Source: a virus
DNA length: 34,980 bases
IMG/VR virus record: IMGVR_UViG_3300034524_000192
Coordinates: 1-34,980 of that record
Direction: 5' to 3' (one strand)
The translations under genes and the position numbers were made by a program. Shown one piece after another: positions 15,912 to 24,098 of this stretch. The notes below the pieces were generated by a model, which was not told the origin of the DNA, ran no database searches, and saw nothing but the letters and a program-made list of their open reading frames with translations. How positions within the stretch are numbered: the first letter of the stretch is position 1; the number at the start of each line of letters is the position of its first letter.

Positions 15912-16541
15912 CTACCCCCTTTTGGACGGTCTCAGGAATTCTTCTTCAGTACATCCATTCTTCACTCTTTTATAAAGAGCATGCAAGCCTATTCCTGTAA
16001 TCTCAGACCATTCTTTAATAGTTCTGGTAACACCTTTTACTGTAAACAATTGATTGCTTCGTTTATTATTCTGTTGATCCTTTTGGCTTATCCACCTGCA
16101 GTTTGAAGGCTCATAATCTCCATCAGGATTAATTCTGTCTATTGTAAGTTCATCTCTATACCCATTGGCTAAAGCCCAATCTCTAAACTTTTCAAAGCTG
16201 CTATTCCACTCATCACAAACCTTAATTCCTCTGCCGCCATAATTATGATAATTGTCTTTTTTCTCATATTGGCAACGACCTCTCATTCCTCGCCAAATGC
16301 GATATAATCTGCTTTTTGTTTCTCCATGTGTTTTTCTTGCTTTTATCTTGTTTTCATCAGTTAAACATCCACAGCTTTGAGATTTGCCAAATCGTAGCAT
16401 GCTTCCTGATACCACAGATGTATTACCACACTCACATTGGCATTTCCAATAGGTACCTTTTCTTTCATCCGAAACTTCTTCAACAACAGTCCATCTTCCA
16501 AACTTTTGGCCTTTAAGCTCCAACTTCTTTCCTTGACTCAA
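15912..16541 (-). CDS. HNH-type homing endonuclease-like protein
   Basis: The protein has 209 residues. The N-terminal cysteine-rich segment (CQCECG then QSCGC) is a zinc ribbon. The centre has GMRGRCQYEKKDNYHNYGGR, and LTIDRINPDGDYEPSNCRWI with a following DQQNNKRSN is the nuclease core of phage HNH/AP2-type endonucleases. The C-terminus holds a helix-turn-helix-like DNA-binding part (TIKEWSEITGIG). The TTG at 16541 has an AGGAGGGATACC leader and is preferred to the ATG at 16562. It begins inside the preceding gene, as expected for an invading mobile endonuclease. It may nick phage DNA to spread itself. Confidence 0.8.
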   Translation of the reverse strand: MSQGKKLELKGQKFGRWTVVEEVSDERKGTYWKCQCECGNTSVVSGSMLRFGKSQSCGCLTDENKIKARKTHGETKSRLYRIWRGMRGRCQYEKKDNYHNYGGRGIKVCDEWNSSFEKFRDWALANGYRDELTIDRINPDGDYEPSNCRWISQKDQQNNKRSNQLFTVKGVTRTIKEWSEITGIGLHALYKRVKNGCTEEEFLRPSKRG

Positions 16542-16827
16542 GGTATCCCTCCTTTTCAGCAAATTTGCGGAGCTTATACACCGTAGATTTTCCGATACCG
16601 TTCCCAGTTCCGCTCATAACATCAAGGTGCTGTATAAACTCCGAAACTTTATTCCCTGTAGTAGGTTCTGCCTGGTTTTTTCCATCTCTAAAGCCCTCTT
16701 CGTAGGCATCATCCTTTAGGGCATTTATGTACATACAAAGCTGATAATCGGTCATTTTGCGTATTTTAACCGCTCTTTCATGCATTCTTTTTTCCTCTTC
16801 ATTCTTTCTGCAGTTGCGTTTTTTCAC
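16513..16827 (-). CDS. Small basic protein with helix-turn-helix-like end
   Basis: The protein has 104 residues and starts with GTG behind AGGAGGGGTTATTT. The first 30 residues are strongly basic (MKKRNCRKNEEEKRMHERAV). A later segment, GNGIGKSTVYKLRKFAEKEG, looks like a recognition helix. The final 29 bp overlap the HNH gene start, so the C-terminus could have been altered by insertion of that gene. Its family is unknown; a DNA-binding role is plausible. Confidence 0.6.
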   Translation of the reverse strand: MKKRNCRKNEEEKRMHERAVKIRKMTDYQLCMYINALKDDAYEEGFRDGKNQAEPTTGNKVSEFIQHLDVMSGTGNGIGKSTVYKLRKFAEKEGYLESRKEVGA

Positions 16828-16839
16828 AAATAACCCCTC

Positions 16840-17184
16840 CTATCCAACAAATGATTTAGGTGGCATCGGTATAATCTGCCCTTGTGGTTTCCATAAATGC
16901 AAACAGAATGGATGCACATTGACATATTCAGATTTTGGCGGATGGTACTGGACAACACATTCATCTTCCCTGAAAAATATATCTTTTACCTCACACATTT
17001 CTTCCCATGAACAGCAATGATTTTTATAACTGACTGATACATGATCCCAGCCACCACCCCAACTGAAGATAATCATAACTGGTTTTCTGCTGCCCCGGAG
17101 ATAACCAATTGCCCATCCACCATCAGCTCCTATTTCCTGAATAATAATCCTTTTATCTTGTTTTATTTCATCTAATGATTTCAT
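16840..17184 (-). CDS. DUF7694-like conserved phage protein
   Basis: The protein has 114 residues. The segments GWDHVSVS, SWEEMCEVKDIFFREDECVV and QYHPPKSEYVNVHPFCLHLW are characteristic of a small protein family widespread in clostridial phages. There it has no assigned function. The start ATG is behind TAGGAGGGATCACAG. It lies in the middle region between the Gp37/Gp68 protein and the HNH gene. Confidence 0.7.
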   Translation of the reverse strand: MKSLDEIKQDKRIIIQEIGADGGWAIGYLRGSRKPVMIIFSWGGGWDHVSVSYKNHCCSWEEMCEVKDIFFREDECVVQYHPPKSEYVNVHPFCLHLWKPQGQIIPMPPKSFVG

Positions 17185-17196
17185 CTGTGATCCCTC

Positions 17197-18210
17197 CTAA
17201 ACGTCCAGTTCAGGGGGAGTAACCCCCAAATTATCACAAAGCTTTTCGTAACAACCTCTGCAGACATATGCTAATTGCTTTGCACCGGTTCCCCGTTTAG
17301 CTCTGGCCAGCAATGCAATCATTTCCTTCTTCAGCTTTTCCTCTTTACATAAAGCACATTGACCGTACATCTTTTTATACCAGGCACTCTCTGTTTGCTG
17401 TTCCACACTTACTTGCCGTTTAAGGATCTCCGGAAACTCCTGCAATGCTTTTAAATCGATACCTTTGCCCATAATATCTAGCAGATTATCTTTCAAAAAT
17501 ACCGGGACAATTTTCTCTTTGCACTTCTTAATAAGTCTAAGAATCCAATCCCTCTCCGGAATAACTTTATCCCGCCGATTTCCTGTTTCAGCTCCGATAA
17601 TTACCCAATCCACTTTTTCAACTAATTCATCAGCTGCTTCATCGGACCATGGTGCAAGAATAGGTTCAATGCTTATAAATACATTCACTTTTTCATTCCA
17701 GAAAAATTCCATATCCGGAGTAGGTACAGTTGTGCCATACCAAAAATTATCAGCTGTAGGGAGAATATCTCTTTTAAGCAGTTCTTCATAACGCTTTGGA
17801 TTTTTTGTAAGAAACATATAATTGTGCTGCGGGTATTTCTTACAGGCTTCAAATATCATAGAGATCCATTCATCAGGTATCCAATCTCCAAAAACATCAG
17901 CCATCGACCCAACAAATATATTTCTGCCATTTTTCACTTTCCCGGGCCAATCCATGCGGTACATGTGCAGCGTAGGTTCAAATCCATAAGGATAATTCAA
18001 TGCCCTGTTCTCCCGGGTAATAAATGGCTTATCTAACACATATAATCCTCTTTCATTATCATACTGGCAGTCATTAGATGCCTTATTTAACCTGATGTCT
18101 CCTGAGAATCTTGCGGACTGCTTCCTTGCATAGCAGTATGGGCAATCGTGTTTGCACCCGGTTATGGGATTCCATGAGTAGTCAGTCCAGTCTATTTTGC
18201 TCTTATTCAT
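17197..18210 (-). CDS. Phage Gp37/Gp68 family, radical-SAM-like protein
   Basis: The protein has 337 residues. The N-terminus WTDYSWNPITGCKHDCPYCY contains C-x3-C-x2-C, the radical SAM cluster motif. It is followed by FVGSMADVFGDWIPDEW and IIGAETGNRRDKVI, which define the Gp37/Gp68 (DUF5131) family of phages. The last 65 residues add four cysteines (CALC and, about 30 residues on, CRGC), an extra zinc ribbon. The radical chemistry substrate is unknown. ATG 18210 behind GGGGGGAAGTAATA is preferred to the longer frame from 18261. It overlaps the preceding gene by 8 bp. Confidence 0.85.
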   Translation of the reverse strand: MNKSKIDWTDYSWNPITGCKHDCPYCYARKQSARFSGDIRLNKASNDCQYDNERGLYVLDKPFITRENRALNYPYGFEPTLHMYRMDWPGKVKNGRNIFVGSMADVFGDWIPDEWISMIFEACKKYPQHNYMFLTKNPKRYEELLKRDILPTADNFWYGTTVPTPDMEFFWNEKVNVFISIEPILAPWSDEAADELVEKVDWVIIGAETGNRRDKVIPERDWILRLIKKCKEKIVPVFLKDNLLDIMGKGIDLKALQEFPEILKRQVSVEQQTESAWYKKMYGQCALCKEEKLKKEMIALLARAKRGTGAKQLAYVCRGCYEKLCDNLGVTPPELDV

Positions 18211-18430
18211 TATTACTTCCCCCCTTCTCCTTGGGCATATAAAAAATCGTTCTATTGTCACGAATATGGTTCTCTAATTTATCTATCACTTCCAAAGCTC
18301 TTTCTGGTGTATCATAGTCTCCCAGCTTAGTATCATCTGCAGCTCCTGAAACTCCCATTATTGAGGCTTCAACAATATAAACTTCTTTGTAATCACCAAA
18401 TGAACGTCTATCCTGGCTTCTTATCCACAT
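18203..18430 (-). CDS. Small conserved hypothetical phage protein
   Basis: This 75-residue protein starts MWIRSQDRRSFGDYKEVYIV, then has GDYDTPERALEVIDKLENHI and a short tail. The MWIRSQ opening recurs in clostridial phage proteins of unknown function. The start ATG follows GGGGGTTATATT. It sits between the PcfJ-like gene and the Gp37/Gp68 gene. Nothing further can be said. Confidence 0.65.
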   Translation of the reverse strand: MWIRSQDRRSFGDYKEVYIVEASIMGVSGAADDTKLGDYDTPERALEVIDKLENHIRDNRTIFYMPKEKGGSNNE

Positions 18431-18445
18431 AATATAACCCCCTGT

Positions 18446-20446
18446 CTACATTGCCTTTTTTTGTAATTGCGGAACCAGCTTTGTTTTCTCAAATTTATTT
18501 AAGAAGCTTTTAAGTTTATCTGTCATATCTGTATTGTTCTTACCTCTGCATTGGACTATCTTTCCATCTTTAACTTCCATAGTGCAGTACGGCTCATCCA
18601 GAGTTTCAACCTTTCGGATAAATAAAACTACTGTTATGCCCTCTGCAATTTGTTTTATATAGGTACCAACGCAATGGTGTAGAATTTGTCCTTCTTTAAT
18701 CAACTCATCTGCATTTTGAGGAGCTCTTACTACAAGTCCCTTATATTCCATCCCATACTTTTCAGTGAGTTCTTTGGCCATGACCTTTATTTTATTTTTC
18801 ATCTTTCTCTGCCTTCGGGCTTCTTCCTTATCACGTTTGGCCTGTACCAACTTGGCAGCTCTATCGTGTTCCTGTTTTAGGTTTTTGGGGTAAAGTATAA
18901 ATTCATTTTTTAGGTCATATCTCAGTTCCTTGCAAAACCCTATATAGTCCATCCAGTCACGATAAGCAATTGATAGCTTGGTATCCCTTTCTAAATGCAT
19001 ATAATTCCGCTGGTCTTGATTTTTCTTGATTTTTTCAGCTTGAACAGAAAGATAATTAAGAGCCTTATTCACAGTGGTATATCTTGACAGTTCAAGGAGT
19101 CCGGTTGCACAGCCAAGATTATCACATATATACCTTATCTGCTCCGGTGACAAGTTCAGCCCTTCTCTCTCCATCACTTGGACAAGCCTTAATTCTTCTA
19201 AGGAAGCATCTATCTTCTGTAGCAAAGGCAATGATTTTTTAGAAATATTTAATATTTCCTGCATGTTTTTACCTTTTGCGTTAATCCAGTTTGTTACCAT
19301 ATGCCCTTGCACTACCTCATAGGTAAGCCTGTAGAGCTTTAACTTAACAAAATACTCAATAAACGGATAGTCCTTATAAGCTGATAGATATCTGTCAACA
19401 TTAAATCCTATCCCTGGCTTATGAGTAGCAAACTCTTTAAGCGCTGAATACTTCCACTTTGTATCTTTCAAAACATCATCAAGGTTGGCATCATACACAG
19501 CTGTATTATGAAAATACCATTTACCTCTATAATCACACCACCTTACATTTCCTGTCTGTTTAAAATTAGCCCATTCATAAGACTTTATTCTATCGCTACT
19601 TATATAGTAGAAATCTCTTGTTGCTTCAAACCAATGAGTTTTAGGCTTTCTGTAATGCTCATTAAATTCTCTGCCCACTTTGAAATACCTGATGATAAAG
19701 CCTTTATCAAATTTCTGAAACAGAGCAGCTTCAGCATAATCATGCACTTTTTTTGATTTTCCAAGTGCCTTATATGTTATTGGGCTCTTGCAGTTGGGAC
19801 ATATCCCCTCCTGGTTATGCCTTGGCTTTTCTACCAAAACATCCGTTTTACAGTAGGTGCAGTAGCCTTTCATGAGCTTCCTGGAGGATTTATACTCATA
19901 ATAAATATATCTGCTCTTAAACAAGACCGTTTCCTCTATCCATTTGTTAAAATCCCCCGGGAGCTCCGGTACCATCTCCATCTGTTTATCAATCTTGTCA
20001 GTAATTTTTTTGTGCTTTTGGGCAAGGCGTTTCTTCATAATGGCTTCTTGAAAATCCTCAAGCCCTGCAAATACAGTTTTACCGCATTTAATAAAGCTTC
20101 TAATTGCTTTTTCAGATTGATCATCCACACAGACACACCATTTCGGCCATTGCCATGCGTCTACCAAGCTTTTTAATGAAGCTGTTTTCCACTTTGATTT
20201 GACAGTTCTTAGGTCCTGTGTGATATAATCATCTTGATTCAGGAATACCCTGAAGGCTGCTCTTGTTTTTTCTTCTCTCAGGTCGCATTGGGAATAGAAA
20301 TTCAAGAGCAGTATTTTTTCATTCTCAACCTCTGTAATTATTGCAGCAACAAAGTATTTAGCATTTTCAACTCTCTTTGCAAGACTTATATATTCCTCTT
20401 TTGCCGCCTTTTCCGGCAATTTTGCTAGTGCTCTTTTATTCAACAC
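18446..20446 (-). CDS. PcfJ-like protein
   Basis: The protein has 666 residues from GTG 20446 (or TTG 20443). A longer frame reaching 20713 is a shadow of the upstream gene. Features are a zinc ribbon (YCTYCK, then CPNCK) around the middle of the protein and the PcfJ-family block near the C-terminus, ILHHCVGTYIKQIAEG then DEPYCTMEV. PcfJ-like proteins occur in plasmids, conjugative elements and phages next to PcfK. Their function is unresolved, with replication or transfer suggested. The start overlaps the PcfK-like stop, so the pair is coupled. Confidence 0.82.
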   Translation of the reverse strand: MLNKRALAKLPEKAAKEEYISLAKRVENAKYFVAAIITEVENEKILLLNFYSQCDLREEKTRAAFRVFLNQDDYITQDLRTVKSKWKTASLKSLVDAWQWPKWCVCVDDQSEKAIRSFIKCGKTVFAGLEDFQEAIMKKRLAQKHKKITDKIDKQMEMVPELPGDFNKWIEETVLFKSRYIYYEYKSSRKLMKGYCTYCKTDVLVEKPRHNQEGICPNCKSPITYKALGKSKKVHDYAEAALFQKFDKGFIIRYFKVGREFNEHYRKPKTHWFEATRDFYYISSDRIKSYEWANFKQTGNVRWCDYRGKWYFHNTAVYDANLDDVLKDTKWKYSALKEFATHKPGIGFNVDRYLSAYKDYPFIEYFVKLKLYRLTYEVVQGHMVTNWINAKGKNMQEILNISKKSLPLLQKIDASLEELRLVQVMEREGLNLSPEQIRYICDNLGCATGLLELSRYTTVNKALNYLSVQAEKIKKNQDQRNYMHLERDTKLSIAYRDWMDYIGFCKELRYDLKNEFILYPKNLKQEHDRAAKLVQAKRDKEEARRQRKMKNKIKVMAKELTEKYGMEYKGLVVRAPQNADELIKEGQILHHCVGTYIKQIAEGITVVLFIRKVETLDEPYCTMEVKDGKIVQCRGKNNTDMTDKLKSFLNKFEKTKLVPQLQKKAM

Positions 20447-21257
20447 CTGCACCCCCAAAATCAAACAATGATAACTGTCCTTCCGGTTCATGCTTAGATT
20501 TCTTCGCTTTATCTCTTGAAGGTGCAGCTTCAACCTTCTTTGGTGCCTCTTTGGTCGGGGTTGACTTTTCCACTGCTGGAGCGCTCTTTGCCTTTTCAGC
20601 TTCCTTTTTCCTCTTCTCTTCCTCTTTCTTTTTATTTTCAGCTTTAATCCGCTCCAGTTCGGCGTCATCCAACCTGTAATAATCCTCTGCCCAAGCATAG
20701 ACTTCATTATCATTAATCCACCCGGTGCGGTTATTCAGTTTCTTCCGAGCTTCACTTTCCACATGATTAAAGCATTTTTCAAGCGTCTTATGAGGCTGGA
20801 GTACCAGCTTTGCAAACTCGGCATCCTCTTTGCACTTTGCTATAAGATGCTTCGATATAGGCTGAGTAGGTACCGTATCATTCTTGGCCGTACCAGCTTC
20901 ATTTTTGAGCTTTTCTTCAGCTGTTTCTGTTTGCGGTTCCTGTTTTTCTTCAGTGTAAGTAGTTGCTTTTTTCATTTCCTCCGCACATTTGCTGCACAGA
21001 TCCGGCTCTACCCAATAACAACCACCTTCACAAGGATTATTCCAGCTGCAGCCACATACACGGCACTTCTGAACTTTCTCCTGCTCCTCAATAAGGAACT
21101 GGCTATCTCCTTCATAAAACTTTTTTACTGTGTCCTCATCCAGCCCGTTCTCCAAGCCTAAAACCAGCAGATCATCATACTCCCCTGCTCCCCTTAAATT
21201 TCTTGCTGTTTCATTAAGGTCATATAGATTATTAAAATCTCCGAATATCTTACTCAT
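20436..21257 (-). CDS. PcfK-like protein with zinc motif and clamp-binding tail
   Basis: The protein has 273 residues. Near residue 65 a zinc motif reads CRVCGC, then CEGGCYWVEPDLCSKC. The central PcfK-like region is LQPHKTLEKCFNHVESEARK, then VYAWAEDYYRLDD. A long lysine/glutamate coiled coil follows. The C-terminus, residues 261-265, is QLSLF, the canonical bacterial sliding clamp-binding peptide. With a phage dnaN in the same operon, this suggests recruitment to the replisome. The start ATG is behind AAAGGAGAGTATAC. The next gene downstream is the PcfJ-like partner. Confidence 0.8.
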   Translation of the reverse strand: MSKIFGDFNNLYDLNETARNLRGAGEYDDLLVLGLENGLDEDTVKKFYEGDSQFLIEEQEKVQKCRVCGCSWNNPCEGGCYWVEPDLCSKCAEEMKKATTYTEEKQEPQTETAEEKLKNEAGTAKNDTVPTQPISKHLIAKCKEDAEFAKLVLQPHKTLEKCFNHVESEARKKLNNRTGWINDNEVYAWAEDYYRLDDAELERIKAENKKKEEEKRKKEAEKAKSAPAVEKSTPTKEAPKKVEAAPSRDKAKKSKHEPEGQLSLFDFGGAGVE

Positions 21258-21270
21258 GTATACTCTCCTT

Positions 21271-22260
21271 TCATTTGGCTATATCAAAGAGTGACAACTG
21301 GTCAAACTCTTCCTTTACCCGCCCTTTCTTCTTGCCTTTAATCTGTCTTGACTGGCCAGAAATTTCACTGATACCTTTCACAGGTACAGCGCTTTCAATA
21401 ACAATTTGAGTAGGTTCAGCAACAATTTCAGGCTCTTCAATAGCGTTTTCTGCAGTTTCGGTAACATTTTTCTCATACCCGAGTACTCTGCGGAGCTTAT
21501 CATACATGGGATCCATGCTTCTTTTGATAACTTCATCTTCAGCATTTCTGGCATCTGTCATCCCGCATTGCTGCCTCCATATCCAGCCATCAAGCATGTA
21601 TACCGGGGTGTACCACCTGGACCATTCTTCTACAGTTAAGGTGTTACCATGGATAACCACTGCCGGTATTCCATACAATGAAAGCTGCAGATATGCCATA
21701 TGAACACATTTCAAATCTATATCCTGAGCAGTAACCACCATTTGTGAGCAATAATTCATCCCATTTGCTTTCATAGCTTTTGCAAAGCCCAATACCATAG
21801 CACCACTTCCGACACATGGCTCACATACTGTTATAAAACCTTTTTCTTTAACCATTTGTGCTTTATCGGAAACTGTAATCATTCCCATAGCTTCACAAAT
21901 ATGCACTGGTGTAAAAAATTGCCCTTTCCACTTGTTGTGGAGTTCTAACTCGTGGAATACCTGACCGAGAATATCAGTAGGTCCTCCATTAAGAACCAAG
22001 CTGTCTTCCATGGCGTTTGTCAGATATGCCAACATTTCAGGAAATCTTTCCTGCTCACTCTTGCTGTAAGTATTTATTATTTCAAAGTACCTTTTCTCCC
22101 GTTTTTCCCTATGGATCCAGTCAACCGTATTGCTTAATGCTATAGCCGACATTTCAACGAAGTCTGAAAACACCTGCCAAGTTGAATGCCTGTATCCCAA
22201 GTAACCTATAGCTTTTACAATCTCTTTCCGGTAATCTGAAATAGCTTGATTTTTACTCAT
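21271..22260 (-). CDS. N-6 DNA methylase-like protein without an NPPY motif, clamp-binding tail
   Basis: The protein has 329 residues. The HsdM-like features are GQFFTP at 113-118, the SAM-binding loop CEPCVGSGAM at 146-155, AQDID and HGNTL at 204-208. The catalytic N/D-P-P-Y/F motif normally found soon after is absent: after HGNTL the sequence runs on to WSRWYTPVYMLDGW. The protein may therefore bind SAM or DNA without methylating adenine. Residues 321-325 are QLSLF, a clamp-binding peptide. ATG 22260 with GGAGTGGTGGCT is preferred; it overlaps the DnaC stop. It precedes the PcfK/PcfJ pair, as in other Firmicute elements. Confidence 0.8.
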   Translation of the reverse strand: MSKNQAISDYRKEIVKAIGYLGYRHSTWQVFSDFVEMSAIALSNTVDWIHREKREKRYFEIINTYSKSEQERFPEMLAYLTNAMEDSLVLNGGPTDILGQVFHELELHNKWKGQFFTPVHICEAMGMITVSDKAQMVKEKGFITVCEPCVGSGAMVLGFAKAMKANGMNYCSQMVVTAQDIDLKCVHMAYLQLSLYGIPAVVIHGNTLTVEEWSRWYTPVYMLDGWIWRQQCGMTDARNAEDEVIKRSMDPMYDKLRRVLGYEKNVTETAENAIEEPEIVAEPTQIVIESAVPVKGISEISGQSRQIKGKKKGRVKEEFDQLSLFDIAK

Positions 22261-23191
22261 AGCCACCACTCCTATAATCCTCCCAAGCCATGGTTAACAC
22301 CGTTGATACTTCACGCAGTCGACTTATAATCGCAACAATCTTAGCATTGTCATAGCCTTTAGGAGTGAGGTTCTTTATTAGGGTATCCTCGTTAAAATTC
22401 GTGGTTATGATTGTCGGCTTCATATCCTCATACCGGTCGTTGAGGATGGAATACAGAGTTGACATGGACCAGTCCGTACATTGTTCTTTGCCCAGGTCAT
22501 CAATAATCAATAAATCTACTTGTTTATAAATTTTTAACACATCATATTCGCTCACCTGGTTATCATCAAAAGCCTTTTTAATATCATCCAGCAGATCTAT
22601 TGATGTTTTACATAAAACCGGTATACCCTTGTGGATGAGTTGAAGTGCTATAGCAGCTGCCAGGTGGGTTTTCCCTGTGCCATTTGTCCCCTCTATGTAT
22701 AGGCCTTCACCTCTCTCATAAAACTCCTGGAACCTGTCAGCATATGCCTTTGCCACAGCGTAAGCCTTTCTCTGCTCCGGTGTTCTTGCTCTGTAGTTTC
22801 CAAATGTCCTGTTAAGAAACCTTTTTTTGAGGCCGCTTTGTCCAAGCAACTTCTTTATCTTTTCCTGCATTGCTGCCCTTTTTCTTGCTAATTCCTCCTG
22901 CTCCTTGGCTTGACGCTGTTTTCCCTCATAATCAGTCCAATACTTTACCGCTGCCTCACAGGTGCAACGCTGGGGAGCTGGTGACCAGAAAGCTACCTGA
23001 TCAAACAGGATAACCCCCTCATGGTATAATGTCTTTCCGCAAAACTCGCACTCCTTTGGTTCTGGTGGTTTCTTTTTGCATTTTATGCCATATTGCTCTG
23101 CTTCCAAAGATGTAACCACATTAGACCTTTTTTCTGAATCCTGTGCTTGGTCTAAAACCGGACTGTACAGTAATTTGCTTATTTGTTCCAA
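22253..23191 (-). CDS. DnaC/DnaI-type helicase loader ATPase
   Basis: The protein has 312 residues. An N-terminal zinc motif (CEFC, then CTCE) is followed by an AAA+ domain with Walker A EGTNGTGKTHLA, Walker B LLIIDDLGKE and a sensor-like IITTNF. It loads replicative helicase at the phage origin. A TTG at 23191 behind AAGGGGGTGTGGCAA is preferred to ATG 23209, which has no ribosome binding site. The start lies 71 bp inside the end of the initiator gene, an unusually long overlap. No phage helicase is seen in this window, so it probably recruits the host DnaB/DnaC helicase. Confidence 0.9.
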   Translation of the reverse strand: MEQISKLLYSPVLDQAQDSEKRSNVVTSLEAEQYGIKCKKKPPEPKECEFCGKTLYHEGVILFDQVAFWSPAPQRCTCEAAVKYWTDYEGKQRQAKEQEELARKRAAMQEKIKKLLGQSGLKKRFLNRTFGNYRARTPEQRKAYAVAKAYADRFQEFYERGEGLYIEGTNGTGKTHLAAAIALQLIHKGIPVLCKTSIDLLDDIKKAFDDNQVSEYDVLKIYKQVDLLIIDDLGKEQCTDWSMSTLYSILNDRYEDMKPTIITTNFNEDTLIKNLTPKGYDNAKIVAIISRLREVSTVLTMAWEDYRSGGYE

Positions 23192-24050
23192 TTGCCACAC
23201 CCCCTTCATTGTTAAACTCATCAAGCCATCCTTTAGCATTTAACCAGGTTGAAGCATGAGGCATGTATCCGTCCAGAAATCGCTTATCGTATTTTTTTGC
23301 TCTTTCTACACCTGCTAAAATCGCCTTAAACAATTCTTCATCCGGATCCATTTTGGCCCATGTAATTTCTGCCTGACCCTTGCTCACTTTGTTTGGCCAC
23401 AACTCCCAAAATCTATCAAACGATGCTCTTTGGCTTGCTGTTAACTCAGCTTTTTTACGAGATTTCCGGGTCTTGGAGGGGCTAACCTTTGGTGGCTCAC
23501 CTGTGGCCGTTTCAACCAGTAGGCTCTCGCCGGAATTTTTTCTCGCATTTTCATTTCCCCCAGCGGGGGATATAGGGGGAGATATACTCTCATTTACTCT
23601 ACTTTCCTCTACTTTACTTTGTGGATTATCAACACCGATAACCCCTATTTCCGAAGGTTTTCGGTGCGGAAACTCATCATATTCCGGTTTTTTCGGTGCG
23701 GAAACCGTCCTTTTTGAGTAAACCGGAGCTAAATTAGTTACCAAAGTTTCACACCAAATTACTTTGTGTTTAATCCATAGCTTGCTGTCAATCTTCCCCA
23801 TCTCCGACAGTTTTTCTAATATTTCTATTGCAGTATCTTCCGGAACTTTGGTCAATGCTAATAGGTATTCCCAGTCAGCTATATTGTTGCAGTCGTAATA
23901 GTGCCCGTCACTCCTGCACAATAGTTCAAGCAATTTAAACCAGAAAGCATAACCATCATTACCGTATCGGTTTTCCAACATAAACTTGGTCTTGCTGTCA
24001 GAAACATAATGAGGGAAGTAATCAACTGTCTGTTTTGTAGGCCTCGCCAA
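23121..24050 (-). CDS. Phage replication initiation protein, DUF4373-type
   Basis: The protein has 309 residues. The N-terminus ARPTKQTVDYFPHYVSDSKT and following NDGYAFWFKLLELLC is the winged-helix domain (DUF4373) used by Firmicute phage initiators. A proline/serine-rich linker follows, then a C-terminal domain WELWPNKVSKGQAEITWAKM with HASTWLNAKGWLDEF, common to replisome organisers that load DnaC partners. TTG 24050 behind GGAGGTGATAT is preferred. The origin is probably inside or near this gene, as in related phages. I saw no clear iteron array. Confidence 0.82.
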   Translation of the reverse strand: MARPTKQTVDYFPHYVSDSKTKFMLENRYGNDGYAFWFKLLELLCRSDGHYYDCNNIADWEYLLALTKVPEDTAIEILEKLSEMGKIDSKLWIKHKVIWCETLVTNLAPVYSKRTVSAPKKPEYDEFPHRKPSEIGVIGVDNPQSKVEESRVNESISPPISPAGGNENARKNSGESLLVETATGEPPKVSPSKTRKSRKKAELTASQRASFDRFWELWPNKVSKGQAEITWAKMDPDEELFKAILAGVERAKKYDKRFLDGYMPHASTWLNAKGWLDEFNNEGGVAIGTNKQITVQSGFRPSTGFRKKV

Positions 24051-24098
24051 AATATCACCTCCCAACATGCAAGGTTGTGCAGGAGGGAAACCTCCTGC

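Noticed and set aside
20447-20713. N-terminal extension of the PcfJ-like protein
   Set aside because: The extra 89 residues are a lysine/arginine-rich frame-shifted reading of the PcfK-like coiled coil. A start with a G-rich ribosome binding site exists at 20446.
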